From positions 372,001 through 436,000 of the forward strand of contig CAWHHO010000003.1 of assembly GCA_963829135.1 (NCBI GenBank): a stretch of 64,000 nucleotides of DNA, given 5' to 3'. The number at the start of each line of letters is the position of its first letter. The first letter of the stretch is position 1. The notes beneath the pieces are model-generated. The model had not been told where the DNA came from. It worked only from the letters and a program-made list of their open reading frames with translations, and made no database searches. Shown one piece after another: positions 29,156 to 38,459 of the stretch. The DNA is from Kumtagia sp963829135 (GTDB taxonomy: Bacteria > Pseudomonadota > Alphaproteobacteria > Rhizobiales > Rhizobiaceae). A program made the translations under genes and the position numbers.

Positions 29156-30749
29156 TTATTCAGTAACATCGACGCCGTCGAAGCGATGGATGCCCAGCGG
29201 ATCCATCGACAAAGCCGGTGACTTTCTTGTTCATCGGCATGAACACCTTCGAGTGGGCGAGCGTCAGCCATGGAGCTTCGCGCTTGAACACTTCCTGGGC
29301 CTTTTCATAGATCTTGGTGCGTTCGGCAGTGTCAGTCGTCGCCTTGCCCTTCAACAGCAGGTCCTGGAACTCCTGATTGCACCAGATGGCGTAGTTGGAC
29401 TGACCGATGGCGTCGCAGCCGAGCAGGAACAGGAAGTTGTCCGGGTCGCCATTGTCGCCCGTCCAGCCGAGCTGGAAGGCGCCGTCACGATCCTTCGCCT
29501 TGCCGCGTTCGCGATATTCGGTCCACTCGTAGCTGACGATCTCCGCCTTCACGCCGACCGCTGCATAGTCGGCCTGGATCAGTTCGGCCACGCGCTTCGC
29601 GTTCGGGTTGTACGGACGGCTGACCGGCATTGCCCAGATCTTCATGGACAGGTCCTTGACGCCCGCCGCTTCCAGGGCAGCCTTGGCTGCCGCCGGGTCG
29701 TACGGATCGTCCTTGATCGCGGTGTTGTAGGACCACATCGTCGGCGGTATCGGGTTTATGGCCGGCTGGCCCGCTCCCTGATAGACCGCGTCGATGATCG
29801 CTTGCTTGTTGACCGCCATGTTGAGGGCCTTGCGCACCTCGACCTTGTCGAACGGCGGCTGCGTGGTGTTGTAAGCCAGGTAGCCGATGTTCAGGCCCTC
29901 CTGCTCGTCTACCTTGAGGTTGGCTTCTTTCTGAAGGCCGGCAATGTCAGCCGGCGCGGGGTACGACATGATATCGCATTCGCCGGCCTTGAGCTTCTGT
30001 GCGCGCACAGCCGGGTCCGGCGTGATCGCGAAGATCAGGTCGTCGATCTTCTGGCGGCCGCCGAAATAGCCGTCCCAGGCCGCATAGCGGATAACCGCGT
30101 CGACCTGATAGTCGACGAACTGGAACGGGCCAGTGCCGATCGGCTTCTGGGTGAACTGGTCCTTGGTGCCGGCCTTCTCGAGCGAATCCGCGTATTCCTT
30201 GGAAACGATCGAGGCGAAGTCCATGCCAAGGTCGGGCAGGAAGGCGACTTCCGGCTTGTTAAGCACGAACTTGACGGTCAGGTCGTCAACCTTCGTGATT
30301 TCCTTGAGCAGGTCGGGGAAGCCCATTCCGGTGAAGTATTCCCAGCCGGTGCCGGGCAGATATTCGAACCACGGGTTTTCCTTTTTCCACTGGCGCTCGA
30401 ACGAGAAGATGACGTCGTCGGCGTTGAGGTCGCGGGTCGGGGTAAAGTAGTCGGTCGTCTGGAACTTGACGCCGGGCTTGAGCTTGAATGTGTATTCCAG
30501 GCCGTCGTCCGAAACCGTCCAGCTTTCCGCCAGACCGGGGGAGATAGTCGTCTTGCCGTGATCGAATTCGACAAGGCGCGAATAGATGGTGCGGGAAGAT
30601 GCGTCGAAATCGTTGCCGCCGCTCCATGGCGACGGATCGAAGCCTGCCGGCGAAGCTTCCGAGCAGTAGACCAGCGTTTTGGCGTTGGCCACGCCCGTCA
30701 ATGCGGTCGCGGCCAGAAGTGCTGCCGCGAAGGTCAGTTTCCTTATCAT
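29156..30749 (-). CDS. dppA: Dipeptide-type ABC transporter binding protein, C-terminal frameshift
   Basis: Periplasmic binding protein of about 530 residues. The signal peptide (MIRKLTFAAALLAATALTGVANA) and SBP_bac_5 features (LVYCSEASPAGFDPS, LAESWTVSDDGLEYTFKLKPGVKF, PIGTGPFQFVDYQVD) are clear. GGGAG precedes the ATG. The read frame ends at 29160 with SLRRRRCY; removing one base near 29215 gives MDPLGIHRFDGVDVTE and a stop at 29156, the usual family ending. Only the last 15 or so residues are affected, so function may be kept even if the shift is real. Dipeptides are the likely ligand by family. Confidence 0.88.
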
Positions 30750-31164
30750 TGGTTACTCCCTGTTATCTTTTTCGTCCAAGCCCCTCTCGGCTCGCGAAGG
30801 CGGCATATAAGCACCGATCTTGTGGCTTTGGAACACCCCGGCCGATTTCCCTTTCGGAAGCAAAGGCATTCAATCGATTGGGCAATCCCAGAACAGTCGA
30901 CACTCGTCCGTCGCATCCGTTCGCACCCGACCAAAGAGGTTTACGGGGGACGGTGCGGCGTTGCCTTGGGGGCACGACGAGCGCTGCTGGGCGCCGCCGA
31001 CGATGGTCCGCTAATACTCCTGGCATCCCGCAGCAGCATTGGTCAGGACGTAACCCTCAGACTGAAATGAGGGTTGTTGCGGAGCCGGCTGGCGCCATGC
31101 AAATTGTGCGAGTTGCCTCACGGGTAAGGGTCTGACAAGGTGACACCGCTCTCGGGAGGCTAGC
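30750..31164. other. Divergent promoter region dppA / acyl-CoA ligase
   Basis: This 415-base gap lies between two genes that start outward, so it holds both promoters. No open frame with a ribosome site or RNA gene pattern was found. The last 10 bases carry GGGAGG for the acyl-CoA ligase. Confidence 0.5.
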
Positions 31165-32880
31165 GTGGCAAGTGCAGCGATCGATTGGGCTGGCGGTGCC
31201 GTCAAGCCGTGGTTGAAGAGCTATCCGCAAGGCGTACCCGCCGAGATCGGCCCTTTAGCCGACAAGTCCATCGGCGAGTTTCTGGTCGCTACCTGCCGCC
31301 GGTATAGCGGGCGCCCCGCATTTGCCTGCATGGGGAAGTCGATGAGCTACGACACGCTCGATGCGATGTCCGCATCCTTCGGTGCGTGGCTGCAATCGCG
31401 CGGCCTCGCCAAGGGCGCGCGGGTCGCCATCATGATGCCGAATGTGCTGCAGTATCCGGTTGCGATGATGGGCATCCTGAGGGCAGGTTACACTGTAGTA
31501 AACGTCAACCCGCTGTATACGCCGCGCGAACTTGAGCATCAGCTGAGGGATTCGGGCGCGGAGGCCATACTCATCCTCGAAAACTTCGCCGCCACGTTAC
31601 AGTCGGCGATCGGCAAGACAGCGGTCAAGCACGTCGTCATTGCGACTATGGGCGATCTGCTCGGCCTCAAGGGGCTGCTGGTCAATCTCGTCGTGCGGCG
31701 AGTAAAGAAGATGGTGCCAGCCTGGTCGCTGCCGGGGCACACACCGTTCAATGCGACGCTGAAAACGCCTGCAAGCGCCCTTAAGCCGGCAGATGTCGGG
31801 CAGGGCGACGTCGCGTTCTTGCAGTATACGGGCGGCACCACCGGCGTTGCGAAGGGCGCCGTCCTGCTTCACCGCAATATCCTTGCCAATATGGAACAGT
31901 CCCGTCTGTGGCTGGATCAGGCCTACAGGCTGAGGCCGAAACCTGACGATCTGACCTTCGTATGCGCCCTGCCGCTCTATCATATTTTTGCCCTGACGGT
32001 GAACGCGCTGATGGGAATGCAGCAAGGCGCGCTCAACGTTCTGATCCCAAATCCGCGCGACATACCTGGCTTCGTCAGGCAATGGCGGCGGCAGCCGATC
32101 CATTTCTTTCCCGGGCTGAACACGCTGTTCAACGCTCTGCTCAACAATGAGGAATTCCGCAAACTCGACTTCAGCGCGTTGTTGCTCACCATGGCCGGCG
32201 GCATGGCCGTTCAGAAGGTGGTCGCCGAACGTTGGCAGGAAGTGACCAAGGTCGGCATCACAGAAGGTTACGGCCTGTCTGAAACATCGCCGGTAGCAAC
32301 GGCCAACCGCGTTGGCGGGGCCTTTACCGGCACGATCGGCTTGCCCATCCCATCGACCGACATTGCTATCCGCGATGATGACGAAAATGACGTTCCGTCC
32401 GGCGTGGTCGGTGAAATTTGCATCCGCGGGCCGCAGGTGATGGCTGGCTACTGGAACCGTCCCGAAGAGACGGCAAAGGTGATGACCATCGACGGTTTCT
32501 TCAAGTCGGGCGATATGGGCTTCATGGATGACGAAGGTTTCACCAAGATCGTCGACCGCAAGAAGGATATGATCCTTGTTTCCGGCTTCAATGTTTATCC
32601 GAACGAATTGGAAGAGGTAGTCGCCGCACTGCCCGGCGTGCTCGAAGTCGCGGCTATTGGTGTACCGGACGAGCATTCAGGCGAGGTGCCGAAGCTATTC
32701 ATCGTCAGGAAGGACCAAGGGCTCACCGAGGATGCCGTAAGGGAGTTCTGCAAGCAGAACCTTACCGGCTACAAGCGGCCGCGCTATATCGAGTTCCGGA
32801 CCGAACTTCCGAAGACGCCCGTTGGCAAGATCCTGAGGCGGGCACTGAGGGACCAGGCCAAACCGCCATTGCCGGGCTGA
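31165..32880 (+). CDS. fadD: Long-chain acyl-CoA ligase (FadD-like)
   Basis: AMP-forming ligase of 571 residues, normal length. The start is a GTG with GGGAGG upstream. Seen are the P-loop motif (LQYTGGTTGVAKGAVLLHRN), the adenylate motif (ITEGYGLSETSPVA), the fatty-acyl signature (DGFFKSGDMGFMDDEGFTKIVDRKKDMILVSGFNVYPNE, in part) and the catalytic lysine region (PKTPVGKILRRALRD). It activates fatty acids to acyl-CoA for beta-oxidation or lipid synthesis. It is a single gene, followed by a sensor kinase. Confidence 0.92.
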   Translation: MASAAIDWAGGAVKPWLKSYPQGVPAEIGPLADKSIGEFLVATCRRYSGRPAFACMGKSMSYDTLDAMSASFGAWLQSRGLAKGARVAIMMPNVLQYPVAMMGILRAGYTVVNVNPLYTPRELEHQLRDSGAEAILILENFAATLQSAIGKTAVKHVVIATMGDLLGLKGLLVNLVVRRVKKMVPAWSLPGHTPFNATLKTPASALKPADVGQGDVAFLQYTGGTTGVAKGAVLLHRNILANMEQSRLWLDQAYRLRPKPDDLTFVCALPLYHIFALTVNALMGMQQGALNVLIPNPRDIPGFVRQWRRQPIHFFPGLNTLFNALLNNEEFRKLDFSALLLTMAGGMAVQKVVAERWQEVTKVGITEGYGLSETSPVATANRVGGAFTGTIGLPIPSTDIAIRDDDENDVPSGVVGEICIRGPQVMAGYWNRPEETAKVMTIDGFFKSGDMGFMDDEGFTKIVDRKKDMILVSGFNVYPNELEEVVAALPGVLEVAAIGVPDEHSGEVPKLFIVRKDQGLTEDAVREFCKQNLTGYKRPRYIEFRTELPKTPVGKILRRALRDQAKPPLPG

Positions 32881-32906
32881 GAGCTGCCCCCTAAATCTAA
32901 CCCGAG

Positions 32907-34571
32907 GTGCACTGGCGGCGCGGCTTGGCGCGCCCTATCATTGGTTTCGACTCACGGGCGAGCGTAGTGTCAGCAATCCAGAGCGCGAAAGAAGGGACAT
33001 TCACACTGAGGGCGGCGACGGCGCTCAGTGTTGTGATGTTCGCACTCTTCCTGATCGTGCTGTTGGTTTCCATTCTGCGCGAGCAGAACGATGCGCAAAG
33101 GCGCGCCGAAGACCGCGCGCTCGCAGCCTCTCAGGTGGTCGCGACAAATGCTCGCTGGATTTCCGAATTGTCGCGCCAGGCGCTGGGCAGGATCGACGAG
33201 GCGCTCGGTCCGGAAATCGAACCCAATGCGGCTGCGACCGCGGCTCTGATAAGCGATGCAATCGCAAACCTGCCGGGCAATGTGAAGGCCTATGTGGTGG
33301 CGGCGGACGGACGGACCCTGTTTTCGACGGATCCGAACGTGAAGCCGATCGACGTGCGCGACCGCGAATATTTTGCCGCGCTGGCCAATGGCGCCTATTG
33401 GTACACGTCGAGCCTTCTGGTCAGCCGACTGGACGGCAACCAGATATTCGTCTTCAGCAAGCGTCTGGAGCGCAACAACGAATTCGTTGGCGCGGCGATC
33501 ATTTCGTTCGACGTCATTCTGCTCAAGGAAATCTGGGAGTCGCTGGAGCTTGACGACATTTCCACCGTCAGCCTGATTCGAGACGACGGGCAACTGGTGG
33601 CGCGCTATCCGCTGGCGAGCGGGCCGTTGGACCTGAAGGGCTATGATCTCTTCACAAAACACCTGAAGAACAGCGATGTCGGGACCTACCCGGCGCATTC
33701 GCCGGCAGACGGCATCACCCGCATCGTCGGCTATCGCAAGGTGCCGGGAACGCGCTTCGTCGCCCTGGCATCTATCAGCACCGACAATGCCTTCGCTGTC
33801 TTTCGCCGCAACACGATCGTTACGCTCGCATTCGCCTTGCCGACGGCGGTGGCGCTGGCCGTTGCGATCGTCTGGATTTTCCGGCTGCTGCGCAAGGATC
33901 AGGGTCGCCGCTCGGAGATGCAGGAGACGCTGGAACTCAACCGCATGCTGGTCAAGGACACGCATCACCGGGTGAAGAACAATCTTCAGTCGATCATCTC
34001 GCTGGTGCGCATGCACAGCCTTCCGGATGATATCAAAACCGACCTCCAGACGCGGATATCCGCGATGTCGGCTGTCCACGAGCACCTGTACCGTCTCGAC
34101 CAGTTTTCCGAGGTCAGCGCCGCGACGCTTATTCCCGGGATCATCGAACCTTTGCGCCAGAGTTTCGATCACTCGGCCATCGTTGACTACGATGTCGAAC
34201 CGCTGGTGTTGGATCGCGATCATGCGACGCCGATCGCCCTGCTGGTCAATGAGATCGTCACCAACGCGCTAAAGCACGCCTATCCCGATGGACAGGCCGG
34301 GCGCATCGGCGTTTCGTTGAAACGCGATGGTGCCGATGCCGTCGTGCTGCGCATTACCGACAATGGGCAGGGTTTTGACACAGAGGTCCCGTCTACGGGA
34401 CTTGGACAGCGCCTGATCCGAGCTATGGTCATTCAGCTCAACGGTACGTGGAAGTATCAGTTCGACAATGGGACGCAGTTCGAGGCGCGCTTGCCATTGA
34501 ACGGCATTCCCGAGACCTCCGCCAGAAACGGGAGTGCGCAGCAAGCTGATACCCGGCCGCTGGCCGGTTGA
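32907..34571 (+). CDS. Membrane sensor histidine kinase, HisKA_2 type
   Basis: About 554 residues. A membrane helix (about 38-57) is followed by a periplasmic dCache/PDC-like sensor (about 60-300, DGRTLFSTDPNVKPIDVRDREYF), a second helix (303-327) and the HisKA_2 domain (VKDTHHRVKNNLQSIISLVRMHS, His353/354). The ATPase domain has NEIVTNALKHAYPDG and ITDNGQGFD. The start is a GTG at 32907 with a weak site; a GTG at 32967 is also possible. Such kinases often feed alphaproteobacterial general stress or light/chemical sensing pathways. No response regulator is next to it. Confidence 0.88.
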   Translation: MHWRRGLARPIIGFDSRASVVSAIQSAKEGTFTLRAATALSVVMFALFLIVLLVSILREQNDAQRRAEDRALAASQVVATNARWISELSRQALGRIDEALGPEIEPNAAATAALISDAIANLPGNVKAYVVAADGRTLFSTDPNVKPIDVRDREYFAALANGAYWYTSSLLVSRLDGNQIFVFSKRLERNNEFVGAAIISFDVILLKEIWESLELDDISTVSLIRDDGQLVARYPLASGPLDLKGYDLFTKHLKNSDVGTYPAHSPADGITRIVGYRKVPGTRFVALASISTDNAFAVFRRNTIVTLAFALPTAVALAVAIVWIFRLLRKDQGRRSEMQETLELNRMLVKDTHHRVKNNLQSIISLVRMHSLPDDIKTDLQTRISAMSAVHEHLYRLDQFSEVSAATLIPGIIEPLRQSFDHSAIVDYDVEPLVLDRDHATPIALLVNEIVTNALKHAYPDGQAGRIGVSLKRDGADAVVLRITDNGQGFDTEVPSTGLGQRLIRAMVIQLNGTWKYQFDNGTQFEARLPLNGIPETSARNGSAQQADTRPLAG

Positions 34572-34600
34572 CCGCGATGTCGCCGGGGTCGGTTCCGTGT

Positions 34601-34832
34601 TCAGGACTCTTGGCGCGGCAGACGCCGCTTCTCGAAGCCGGTCTTGGTATTTTGGCTTGGTATTTTGGAACCCGGCGGCACGATAGAACCCCAGTGTCTC
34701 GGGTTTCGTCGAACCGGTCAACAGCATGACCTTGTTACAGCCGTGTTCCCAGGCGGAGGCGACGGCGGCGTCGAGCCCCGCCTTGCCATAGCCACTTTTG
34801 CGATGCTCGCTATGAGTCACGACGTTCTCGAA
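34601..34832 (-). pseudogene. GNAT acetyltransferase remnant
   Basis: The minus strand reads FENVVTHSEHRKSGYGKAGLDAAVASAWEHGCNKVMLLTGS...FYRAAGFQN, the C-terminal half of a GNAT acetyltransferase with its acetyl-CoA loop (RKSGYGKA). An in-frame stop lies just before the phenylalanine, so the N-terminal half is missing. A 13-base tandem duplication (34643-34668) then shifts the frame; without it the tail reads TKTGFEKRRLPRQES and stops at 34601. It is thus broken twice. It sits between the kinase and the phosphatase gene. Confidence 0.7.
34643..34668 (-). repeat. 13-bp tandem duplication in GNAT remnant
   Basis: CTTGGTATTTTGG occurs twice in direct succession (34643-34655 and 34656-34668). 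It adds 13 bases to the acetyltransferase remnant and destroys its natural end. Confidence 0.85.
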
Positions 34833-34852
34833 TCAACAGTGGCGACGCTTGC

Positions 34853-35566
34853 TCAGGCACGGCTGGCTTCGAGATAGGCGGGCAGGTCGGCGATCGAGCC
34901 AAGCATGACATCGGCAAGCGGCGCCAGGGTTTCGCGTGTGCCCGTACCCGAGAGAACGCCGACGGCCAGGCCCGCCCCGCCTGCTCGTGCCATTTCGAGG
35001 TCGTGGCGGTTGTCCCCGACCATGGCGATCTGCGAAGGCTTCAAGCCGGTCAGATCGCAGAAGGCGTAGATTGCGTCGGGCGCCGGCTTTGGATTGGCAA
35101 CGCCGTCATAGCCGTAGGCTGCATCGAACATCTGCGCGACGCCAAGCGCCAGCAGCGTCTTTTCTGCGCCGCCGGTGGAATCATTGGTGGCGACGCCAAG
35201 CCGGAAACCAGCCCGGTGCAAGGTCTCGATGGCATCGCGGCTACCAGGAAGGGCGACAGACTGAGCCGCGCCTTCTTCGGCCGTGAAGCGGTCGAAGCCT
35301 GTCGTCAATGCCGCGCGCTCACTGGCGGGCAGTTCCGGATACCACAGCGCGACGATGTCGGCATTGGTGCCGGCGGCAAAAACCGAATCGGCCTTGAAAC
35401 AATGATTTGTAAAGTCGTAGCCAGCGACTTCCAACAGCGCGTCGGCCGTTTTGCGATTGCCGCCCGCCGCTTTCATCGCCAGCATATCGCCGATCGCGAA
35501 CCATGTTGCCTGGAAGTCGACCAGCGTCCCGTCCTTGTCGAACAGGATTCCCCGAATGTCATGCAA
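34853..35566 (-). CDS. gph: HAD-family phosphatase, phosphoglycolate phosphatase type
   Basis: 237 residues. HAD motif I (GILFDKDGTLVDFQ) has both aspartates; motif II (GVATNDSTGG), the lysine of motif III (GVANPKPAPDAIYAF) and motif IV (IAMVGDNRHDLEMARAGG) follow. The cap after motif I is the helical C1 type of Gph-like enzymes. It starts seven bases after the pgi stop on the same strand, so the two are one operon. It probably removes phosphate from 2-phosphoglycolate or a similar small ester; the substrate is inferred. Confidence 0.85.
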   Translation of the reverse strand: MHDIRGILFDKDGTLVDFQATWFAIGDMLAMKAAGGNRKTADALLEVAGYDFTNHCFKADSVFAAGTNADIVALWYPELPASERAALTTGFDRFTAEEGAAQSVALPGSRDAIETLHRAGFRLGVATNDSTGGAEKTLLALGVAQMFDAAYGYDGVANPKPAPDAIYAFCDLTGLKPSQIAMVGDNRHDLEMARAGGAGLAVGVLSGTGTRETLAPLADVMLGSIADLPAYLEASRA

Positions 35567-35572
35567 GATGTC

Positions 35573-37216
35573 TCACCCCGCCGCCCTCAATGCATGGATG
35601 TGAGCCACCAGGCCCGCAGTGGAGGAATCATTGCCCGATGCATCCGCCTTGCCCTCGATGACCGGCAGCAGATCGGTAGCCAGTTCCTTCCCCAGTTCGA
35701 CGCCCCACTGATCGAACGCATTAATGCCGAAGAGCTGCGCCTCGACGAACACACGGTGCTCGTAGAGCGCGATCAGCCGCCCCAGCGTGCGCGGATCGAG
35801 CTTGCGATACAGGATCGTCAGCGATGGCCGGTTGCCGGAGAAGACGCGGTGCGGCGCTATCCGTTCGACGTCCTCCGCCTTCATGCCCTTGGCGAGCATC
35901 TGGCTCTTTGCCTCGGCGAGCGTCCGGCCCTTCATCAGCGCCTCGGACTGCGCCACGCAATTCGACAGCAGAAGATCGTGGTGGTGCTTGAGCTCCGGCT
36001 CGTGGCCCTCGGCTGCCGCCAGGAACTCGACGGGGATCAAATCGGTGCCTTGGTGCAGCAGTTGGAAAAAGGCGTGCTGGCCATTGGTGCCAGGCTCGCC
36101 CCACACCAATGGGCCGGTCGGGGTGGTTGCGGCACTGCCATCGATCATCACGCTCTTGCCGTTCGATTCCATATCGAGTTGCTGCAGATAGGCTGGCAGC
36201 CGAGACAGGTGCTGATCGTATGGAATGACCGCGCGCGCCGGATAGCCGCAAACGACGCGATGCCAATAACCGACAAGTCCCATCACGACCGGAAGATTCT
36301 GCAGCATAGGTGCAGTGGCGAAATGCCGGTCCATCTCATGCGCACCCGCAAGGAAGGCGCGGAAATTGTCAGATCCTATCGCCATCATGATCGGCAGACC
36401 GATTGCTCCCCACAGGGAATAGCGACCGCCCACCCAGTCCCAGAACCCGAAGACGCGATCCGGTGCTATGCCGAAGGCGGCGACCTTGTCGAGCGCGGTG
36501 GACACCGCGGCAAAATGGTTGCCGACCGCATCGGCGCCGAGTGCGGCGACGAGCCATTTCCGGGCGGTTTCGGCGTTGGTGATCGTCTCGACCGTGGTGA
36601 AGGTCTTGGAGGCTACGATGAACAGCGTGGTCTCCGGATTCAGGTCCTTCAGCGTGTCATGCATGTGCGCGCCGTCGATGTTGGACACGAAATGCGCGCG
36701 CGGGCCGTCGTGGTAGGGCGCCAGCGCCAGCGTCGCCATAGCTGGGCCGAGGTCGGAGCCGCCGATACCGATGTTGACGATGTCGGTGATATTCTTGCCG
36801 GTAGCGCCGGTTGCGATGCCGTTGCGTACGGCGTTTGAAAAGCGTGCCATCGCATCGAGCACGGCGTGGACTTCCGGCATGATGTCCTCGCCGTCCAGCA
36901 TCACCGAGGCTCCCGGCGGATTGCGCAACGCCGTATGCAGCACCGCGCGATTCTCCGTGATGTTGATTTTCTCGCCGGAGAACATCGCCTTGCGGCGGCC
37001 TTCAAGGTTGGCAGCTTCGGCGAGCGCGGCCAGCAGTTGCATAGCCCGGGCATCGACCGCGCATTTTGACCAGTCGAGCAAGAGGTCGCCATCGGTCAAA
37101 GAGAAGGCGGTGAAGCGGCCTGCATCGTCGGCGAAGGCTTTTCTCATATCATGGGGGGACTTTGTGCGGTGATCGCGCAATACGTCGAGCGCGGCTTTGA
37201 CGGAAGCTGTCGTCAC
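35573..37216 (-). CDS. pgi: Glucose-6-phosphate isomerase
   Basis: Interconverts glucose-6-phosphate and fructose-6-phosphate in the cytoplasm. About 547 residues. Both family signatures are present: FIVASKTFTTVETITNAETA (with preceding GGSDLGPAMATLAL) and GINAFDQWGVELGKELA; the active-site region HQGTDLIPVEF is also seen. I chose the GTG at 37216, about 10 bases after GGAG; a TTG-type upstream start at 37261 would add 15 unlike residues. It is followed closely by gph. Confidence 0.95.
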   Translation of the reverse strand: MTTASVKAALDVLRDHRTKSPHDMRKAFADDAGRFTAFSLTDGDLLLDWSKCAVDARAMQLLAALAEAANLEGRRKAMFSGEKINITENRAVLHTALRNPPGASVMLDGEDIMPEVHAVLDAMARFSNAVRNGIATGATGKNITDIVNIGIGGSDLGPAMATLALAPYHDGPRAHFVSNIDGAHMHDTLKDLNPETTLFIVASKTFTTVETITNAETARKWLVAALGADAVGNHFAAVSTALDKVAAFGIAPDRVFGFWDWVGGRYSLWGAIGLPIMMAIGSDNFRAFLAGAHEMDRHFATAPMLQNLPVVMGLVGYWHRVVCGYPARAVIPYDQHLSRLPAYLQQLDMESNGKSVMIDGSAATTPTGPLVWGEPGTNGQHAFFQLLHQGTDLIPVEFLAAAEGHEPELKHHHDLLLSNCVAQSEALMKGRTLAEAKSQMLAKGMKAEDVERIAPHRVFSGNRPSLTILYRKLDPRTLGRLIALYEHRVFVEAQLFGINAFDQWGVELGKELATDLLPVIEGKADASGNDSSTAGLVAHIHALRAAG

Positions 37217-37464
37217 GATTTTGCTCCGGGTATTTCGGGGTTGCCAGCGTAGTCCTAGCACGCCTCTCCGACAGTTTGGACAGGTCGGATGGAAAATTCG
37301 CGCTGGATATGTGGGGAGGACGCAGCCCGGGACTGACCGAGCAGCGCCGGCAGCCGAGTCGTGCTCAGCCGCCTGGACGGAGGCTTCCGATGTTTCTTCC
37401 CGGCGGAACGGAATGGTCGCAGAGACATTTGAGTGTCAGCAACGAACACACACGGGAGGCCCTC

Positions 37465-37542
37465 ATGGGACGCGGAATTTTGCTTTGGCTGCTTGGGGTG
37501 CCCATCCCCATCATTATCCTCCTCGTCTTGTTCATGCGTTAG
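37465..37542 (+). CDS. 25-residue hydrophobic small protein
   Basis: The ATG at 37465 has GGGAGG seven bases upstream. It encodes MGRGILLWLLGVPIP followed by a second hydrophobic stretch ending in FMR, one membrane helix with a central Gly-Val-Pro-Ile-Pro kink. Similar tiny proteins are common in Rhizobiales, often next to stress genes, but I could not search for them. Its stop overlaps the ribosome site (TAGGAG) of the next gene, so the two are a unit. Confidence 0.75.
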   Translation: MGRGILLWLLGVPIPIIILLVLFMR

Positions 37543-37550
37543 GAGTTCCC

Positions 37551-38459
37551 ATGTCGAGTTTTGCAGAAGAGCGGGTTGCTGCACCCGTCGAATCGAGTTC
37601 GTCGGCTCTGCGGTGGGGACCCATTCTGGCCGGCGCCTTTGCGGCATCGACTATCACGGTAATCCTGGTGCTTGTAGGCTCCGGCCTTGGACTTAGTATG
37701 GTGTCGCCTTGGTCGGGCCAGGGGGCGAGCATAACGACCGTGGCGGCATCGACAGCTATCTGGCTCATCGTGGTGCAGTGGCTATCTTCCGCGGCGGGCG
37801 GCTACCTCGCTGGTCGCATGCGCACCAAATGGGTCAATCTTCACTCCGACGAGGTGTATTTTCGTGACACCGCCCATGGCTTCATGGCTTGGGCTGTAGC
37901 GACAATTATCGTTATCGGTGTTCTTGGCTCGACGGTGTCCAGCATCGTCGGCGGCGGCGTTCAGGCGGCCTCTACGGTGGCGTCGGGCGCAGCGTTGGGC
38001 GCAACCGCCAGCGCGGACGGCGGTACTTCTGGCGCGTCGTCCTATTTTGTCGACGCACTGTTCCGGCCGTCGGATCCGGCGCGGTTGGCCCAGCCCGGGG
38101 CACCGGGCACCGACGATGCGGTCGCTCAGGCATCGCGTATCGTGGTTCAGGCTGCTGCTGCCGGGGAAATGAGTGAACCGGATCGTACCTATCTGTCGCA
38201 GTTGGTCGCGGCACGTGCCGGTTTGTCGGAGCCGGATGCGAAGGCACGCGTGGATGAGGTGTTGAAGCGAATAGAAGACGCAAAGGTTCAGGCGCAGGAA
38301 GCCGCCGATAGCGCCCGCAAAGCCGGAGCAACGTTTGCACTGGTGACGGCTCTGTCGCTGATTATCGGAGCCTTCATTGCCAGCGCCGCGGCGTTGTTGG
38401 GTGGGAAGCAGCGCGACGACGACGAATATCGGCTGGCATCGTCGCGGCCATTGGCCTGA
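37551..38459 (+). CDS. Membrane protein of unknown function
   Basis: 302 residues; the ATG at 37551 follows TAGGAG. Four hydrophobic segments are visible: about 22-47, 60-80 (with ASTAIWLIVVQWLSSAAGGYLAG), 105-130 and 270-290. A glycine/alanine-rich loop (STVASGAALGATASADGGTSGASS) and a charged coiled region (ARVDEVLKRIEDAKVQAQEAADSARK) lie between the last two. The C-terminus is charged. I know the pattern from conserved alphaproteobacterial membrane proteins but no function. It is coupled to the 25-residue gene. Confidence 0.8.
   Translation: MSSFAEERVAAPVESSSSALRWGPILAGAFAASTITVILVLVGSGLGLSMVSPWSGQGASITTVAASTAIWLIVVQWLSSAAGGYLAGRMRTKWVNLHSDEVYFRDTAHGFMAWAVATIIVIGVLGSTVSSIVGGGVQAASTVASGAALGATASADGGTSGASSYFVDALFRPSDPARLAQPGAPGTDDAVAQASRIVVQAAAAGEMSEPDRTYLSQLVAARAGLSEPDAKARVDEVLKRIEDAKVQAQEAADSARKAGATFALVTALSLIIGAFIASAAALLGGKQRDDDEYRLASSRPLA

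Noticed and set aside
29190..31070. Long open frame on the plus strand opposite dppA (over 600 codons)
   Set aside because: It mirrors the codon pattern of dppA, shows no known domain and starts without a ribosome site. The minus strand encodes a clear binding protein.
35003..36838. Long plus-strand frame opposite pgi and gph
   Set aside because: It is antisense to two certain genes and has the Arg/His/Gln-rich look of a shadow frame in high-GC DNA.
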